Assembly: GCF_000686945.1 (NCBI RefSeq)
Contig: NZ_JMME01000006.1
Location: 1 to 64,000 of the forward strand
Source: Selenomonas sp. AE3005
GTDB lineage: Bacteria > Bacillota > Negativicutes > Selenomonadales > Selenomonadaceae
Direction of reading: 5' to 3'
Length of the DNA: 64,000 nucleotides
This document shows, in pieces, positions 60,720 to 64,000 of this stretch. The stretch's first letter is position 1. Each line of letters begins with the position of its first letter. The notes below the pieces were generated by a model. It was not told the DNA's origin. It did not search any database and saw only the letters and a list, made by a program, of their open reading frames with translations. The position numbers and the translations under genes were made by a program.

Positions 60720-60748
60720 TTGAATGTATTATGTATACATGATACAAT
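60720..60748 (+). promoter_or_regulatory. Promoter of aspA with an internal palindrome
   Basis: TTGAAT (60720-60725), a 17-base spacer and TACAAT (60743-60748). The spacer contains the perfect palindrome ATGTATACAT (60731-60740), well placed for a repressor operator. Confidence 0.7.
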
Positions 60749-60856
60749 AAGAGCAAGTCGAAGGATTATCGATAAATAAATACGAATTATAATTCTTGGG
60801 CTGATTATGCTAACGATATGTTTAAAGTGCTATAAAGGAAAGGAACGTGGATAACA

Positions 60857-62248
60857 ATGAGAAAAGAGCATGATTTCCTTGGTGAACTGGAAATTCCTGA
60901 TGATGTGTACTATGGTGTACAGACCACCCGTGCCGTTGACAACTTCAAGATTACGGGACAGAAAATCGATTCTGATTTTGTGCAGGCTTATGCCAAGGTA
61001 AAGAAGGCTACTATCATTGCCAACATGGCTACGGGCCGTATGCCTAAAGAAGTGGGTGAACCGCTGAAACAGGCTGCTGATGAAATCATCGCCGGCAAAT
61101 TCCTGGACCAGTTCCCTGTTGACCCGATTCAGGGCGGCGCTGGTACTTCTGTAAACATGAATGTTAATGAAGTTATGTGTAACCGTGCGCTGGAAATCAT
61201 TGGCAAACCGAAAGGGAGCTATGATATCATCAGCCCGAACAACCATGCCAACATGGCTCAGTCCACAAACGATACTTTCCCGACCAGCATCAAGGTTTGC
61301 CTGTCCTATAAGGGCAAGAAATTGACGGCTGCGCTCGACAGACTGGCTACGGAATTAGAGGCTAAATCCGTAGAGTTCAAGGATATCCTCAAAATGGGCC
61401 GTACTCATTTGCAGGACGCAGTACCCATCACGCTGGGCCAGGAAATGGGTTCCTATGCCTCCGCTGTTCGCCGCGGCATCGACCGTATTGACCATGCTAT
61501 TGACAGCATTCATGTGGTCAACATGGGCGGTACAGCAGTAGGCACGGGCCTCAATGCTGAACCGGAATACATCACGAAGGTTGCTGAGGCACTGACGGAA
61601 GTAACCGGTGAAAAATATGTTACAGCCGGCAACATCATCGACGCTACGAACAACACGGACGGTTTCTCCGATGTATCGAGTGCTATGAAGACGACGGCAC
61701 TGGTACTCATCAAGATGGCTAACGACTTCCGTCTGATGGCCTCCGGTCCGCGCTGCGGCCTCAATGAACTCAAGCTGCCGATGCGTCAGCCGGGTTCCTC
61801 CATCATGCCGGGCAAGGTAAATCCGGTTATCGCTGAAGTTCTCGACCAGGCTTGCTATCAGGTAGTAGCAAATGATATCGCCGTTTCTCTGGGCGTAGAA
61901 AACGGCCAGTTTGAACTGAATGTTATGGAGCCGGTTATCAGTTTCAACCTGTTCAATGCCATGACTTACCTGACCAATGCTGTTAATACCTTCGTTGACA
62001 AGCTGCTGAAAGACCTGCAGCCCAACAAGGAACAGTGCCAGGAATGGCTCGATAAGAGTGTTGGTATCGTAACGGCTATGCTGCCGCATATCGGTTATGA
62101 AAACTCCGCTATGATTGCCAAAGAGGCATACAACACGGGCCGTCCGGTGCGTGAAGTAATTCTGGAGAAGGGCCTCATTACCAAGGAACAGATGGATAAG
62201 ATTCTGGAACCGAAGGAAATGACCACTCCGGGTATCGCCGGCAAATAA
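60857..62248 (+). CDS. aspA: Aspartate ammonia-lyase (aspartase)
   Basis: Encodes 463 residues of the fumarase/aspartase superfamily. The N-terminus EHDFLGELEIPDDVYYGVQT (~4-23) is typical of aspartase; AGTSVNMNVNEVMCNRALE (~96-114), SPNNHANMAQSTNDTFPTS (~127-145) and GSSIMPGKVNPVIAEV (~313-328) are the three conserved active-site regions, the last with the flexible SS loop. It converts aspartate to fumarate and ammonia, feeding fumarate respiration and succinate formation. Fumarase C is the alternative but its N-terminal pattern differs. AAAGGAAAGGAACG lies upstream. Confidence 0.92.
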   Translation: MRKEHDFLGELEIPDDVYYGVQTTRAVDNFKITGQKIDSDFVQAYAKVKKATIIANMATGRMPKEVGEPLKQAADEIIAGKFLDQFPVDPIQGGAGTSVNMNVNEVMCNRALEIIGKPKGSYDIISPNNHANMAQSTNDTFPTSIKVCLSYKGKKLTAALDRLATELEAKSVEFKDILKMGRTHLQDAVPITLGQEMGSYASAVRRGIDRIDHAIDSIHVVNMGGTAVGTGLNAEPEYITKVAEALTEVTGEKYVTAGNIIDATNNTDGFSDVSSAMKTTALVLIKMANDFRLMASGPRCGLNELKLPMRQPGSSIMPGKVNPVIAEVLDQACYQVVANDIAVSLGVENGQFELNVMEPVISFNLFNAMTYLTNAVNTFVDKLLKDLQPNKEQCQEWLDKSVGIVTAMLPHIGYENSAMIAKEAYNTGRPVREVILEKGLITKEQMDKILEPKEMTTPGIAGK

Positions 62249-62282
62249 TAAGCTAATACTAGTAACATTTCCATAATATGGC

Positions 62283-62313
62283 AAAGAGGCTTGGGGCGTG
62301 CCCTGAGCCTCTT
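62283..62313 (+). terminator. Terminator of aspA
   Basis: AAAGAGGCT and AGCCTCTTTT pair, with GGGC/GCCC inside, and the stem ends in TTTT. Confidence 0.85.
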
Positions 62314-62342
62314 TTGCATGCAGGATTTTGCCTTACGAAGAC

Positions 62343-62558
62343 GCTCCGGTTAGTATAATAACTGTCCATCACTTAGACGCAGAGCGTCAAACGTTCTGGC
62401 CAGCTATTATAACGCCGTTGTTCCAGTTTTGCCATAGGCAAAACTTCCTCTTGGCGTTTCAACGAGGTGGGAGATATGCTCGCCGCCTGTTTTGGTATTC
62501 GTGCCCCCCACCTGCTGAGGTGGGGGACATTTTCTTGCCTCGTTATACTAACCGGAGC
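62343..62558. repeat. 216-base MITE-like element with 16-base terminal inverted repeats
   Basis: GCTCCGGTTAGTATAA (62343-62358) and TTATACTAACCGGAGC (62543-62558) are perfect inverted ends. Inside, AACGCC..GTTTTGCC pairs with GGCAAAAC..GGCGTT (62411-62458) and CCCCCACCT pairs with AGGTGGGGG (62505-62526). No real ORF is carried. It accounts for most of the 444-base aspA-serS gap. No target duplication is visible. Confidence 0.7.
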
Positions 62559-62692
62559 TCAGTGCGGCATAGGAACGGCTCATGGTATTTGTAAGGGGAT
62601 TTTTCTGGTGGCAAAGATTGGCGTTTGGGGTTATAATGGTAGAATAGCAAAAATATGGGCCGAGGGGCTATGAGATATGGAGAGTGAGAATT

Positions 62693-63964
62693 GTGTTAGA
62701 CATTAAGTTTGTCCGTGAACACTTGGACGAGGTGCGGCAGATGCTGCAGAACCGTCATAATCCGCTGAATCTGGATGATTTTTCTGCCTTGGAAAAGGAA
62801 CGCCGTGAGCTGCTGCAGCAGACGGAAACGTTGAAAGCAGAGCGTAATGAGGTATCCAAGGTCATCAGCCAGATGAAGAAAAACAAGGAAAATGCTGATG
62901 ATAAGATTGCGGAAATGCGTGCTGTCGGGGAGAAAATTTCTGCGCTTGATGCCAAGCTGAAAGATGTAGAGGAAAAACTGCGCGACATTCTGCTGCATAT
63001 TCCGAATATGCCTAAGGCTGATGTGCCTATCGGCAAGGACGATACGGAAAATCCGGAAGTGCGCAAATGGGGCACGCCGAAAGAATTCTCCTTTGAGCCC
63101 AAGGCACATTGGGATATCGGCACGGATTTGGATATTTTGGACGCTGACCGCGCGGCAAAGGTTACCGGTGCCCGGTTTATGTTCTACAAGGGGCTGGGGG
63201 CGCGCCTGGAACGTGCCTGCATTAACTTTATGATGGACCTGCATGCCAATAAGCATGGTTACACGGAAATGCTGGCTCCGTATATTGCCAACAAGGACAG
63301 CATGACCGGTACGGGCCAGCTGCCGAAGTTCGCTGAGGATATGTTCAAGCTGGAAGGGCAGGATTATTATCTGGTGCCGACCGCGGAAGTGCCGACGACG
63401 AACTACCATCGCGATGAAATTCTTGATGGCGACAAGCTGCCGGAATACTACAGTGCTTACACGGCTTGTTTCCGGGCTGAGGCTGGCAGCGCCGGCCGTG
63501 ATACTCGTGGCCTTATCCGTCAGCATCAGTTTAATAAGGTAGAACTTATTAAATTTGTTAAGCCGGAAACCAGCTGGGACGAACTGGAAAGCATGGTAGA
63601 TGCAGCAGAAGATGTACTGCGGATTTTGGAATTGCCGTATCACGTCGTGCAGCTTTGCACTGGTGATATGAGCTTTACCTCTGCCAAGACCTATGATATT
63701 GAGGTTTGGTTCCCGTCGCAGGGGAAATATCGTGAGATTTCCTCCTGCTCCAACTGTCTCGATTATCAGGCACGCCGGGCTAATATAAAGTTCCGTCGTG
63801 ACAGCAAGTCCAAACCGGAATTTGTGCATACGCTGAATGGTTCCGGTCTGGCTGTAGGCCGTACGGTGGCAGCTATCCTCGAGAACTATCAGCAGGAAGA
63901 TGGTTCGGTGGTAGTGCCGAAGGCTCTGGTGCCGTATATGGGCGGTGTGGAAGTAATCCGCTAA
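62693..63964 (+). CDS. serS: Seryl-tRNA synthetase
   Basis: Encodes 423 residues when started at GTG 62693 ([17 protein letters not shown]), eight bases after GGAGAG; a GTG at 62684 would add three residues. Residues ~30-105 form the antiparallel coiled-coil arm that grips tRNA-Ser. The class II core shows motif 2 ([20 protein letters not shown], ~261-280, followed by QFNKVE) and motif 3 ([20 protein letters not shown], ~381-400). It charges tRNA-Ser and selenocysteine tRNA. No T-box leader is seen; the upstream gap holds the MITE-like element. Confidence 0.97.
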   Translation: MLDIKFVREHLDEVRQMLQNRHNPLNLDDFSALEKERRELLQQTETLKAERNEVSKVISQMKKNKENADDKIAEMRAVGEKISALDAKLKDVEEKLRDILLHIPNMPKADVPIGKDDTENPEVRKWGTPKEFSFEPKAHWDIGTDLDILDADRAAKVTGARFMFYKGLGARLERACINFMMDLHANKHGYTEMLAPYIANKDSMTGTGQLPKFAEDMFKLEGQDYYLVPTAEVPTTNYHRDEILDGDKLPEYYSAYTACFRAEAGSAGRDTRGLIRQHQFNKVELIKFVKPETSWDELESMVDAAEDVLRILELPYHVVQLCTGDMSFTSAKTYDIEVWFPSQGKYREISSCSNCLDYQARRANIKFRRDSKSKPEFVHTLNGSGLAVGRTVAAILENYQQEDGSVVVPKALVPYMGGVEVIR

Positions 63965-64000
63965 GGGCAGTGGCTGAATCTGATGTGTACGATTGTACAC

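Noticed and set aside
62504-62526. Poly-C/poly-G run as a phase-variation tract
   Set aside because: The six C and five G belong to the two arms of a hairpin in the intergenic element and are not in a promoter or gene.
62259-62692. T-box riboswitch for serS
   Set aside because: No T-box GGTGGNACCGCG block or specifier stem is seen; the region is explained by a terminator and the MITE-like element.

Overview
The window looks like chromosome of an anaerobic, Gram-negative-type Firmicute of the Negativicutes, most likely a Selenomonas-like organism. The evidence is two outer-membrane porins with an N-terminal SLH domain (OmpM type), a full heptose/LPS gene set with an LptD homologue, a flagellin-type pseudaminic acid pathway, and C4-dicarboxylate/aspartate metabolism. 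This is inferred from gene content, not from a database match.

Layout. 1-155: end of an rRNA operon (5S rRNA and terminator). 216-4750: mscL, then a DcuC-type transporter with two M20 metallohydrolases. 4758-7676: a secreted beta-helix protein and a Bcr/CflA efflux pump, separated by a DnaA-box-rich gap. 7673-11183: two tRNA-Val genes, a decayed porin end and two complete SLH porins sharing a structured leader. 11291-21090: lptD and the ADP-heptose/LPS core operon (two heptose-kinase paralogues, adenylyltransferase, two GT9 transferases, an LtaS-like enzyme, hldD, gmhB). 21136-22674: lactate permease. 22720-30453 (minus strand): three tandem MBOAT + SGNH acyltransferase cassettes. 30583-36852: glycosyltransferases and a capsule-type protein. 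36872-45854: pseudaminic acid operon (pseB, pseC, aldo/keto reductase, SDR, pseF/spsF, pseA-like, pseG, pseH-formyltransferase fusion, pseI). 45873-47200: wrecked DNA with an IS66 fragment. 47295-49393: PRC-barrel protein and a membrane protein with a long AEKAA repeat. 49594-53649: HPr-PAS-sigma54 activator, a sigma54 promoter with three palindromic upstream sites, ptsH and ptsI. 53883-59077: HD protein, GGDEF protein, YcbB-type response regulator and sensor kinase. 59258-63964: DASS transporter, aspartase, serS.

The most striking theme is phase-variable surface glycan decoration. Two of the three MBOAT cassettes have an uninterrupted G tract (8 and 11 G) lying between an apparent -35 and an extended -10, so slippage would change promoter spacing. 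In the pseudaminic acid operon a 14-G tract is the in-frame linker between a PseH acetyltransferase and a sugar formyltransferase. Loss or gain of one G truncates the protein just after PseH, so slippage would switch formyl transfer while sparing pseudaminic acid synthesis. The second theme is a self-contained PTS regulatory circuit. The third is a set of large structured intergenic elements, including a ~195-bp nested palindrome.
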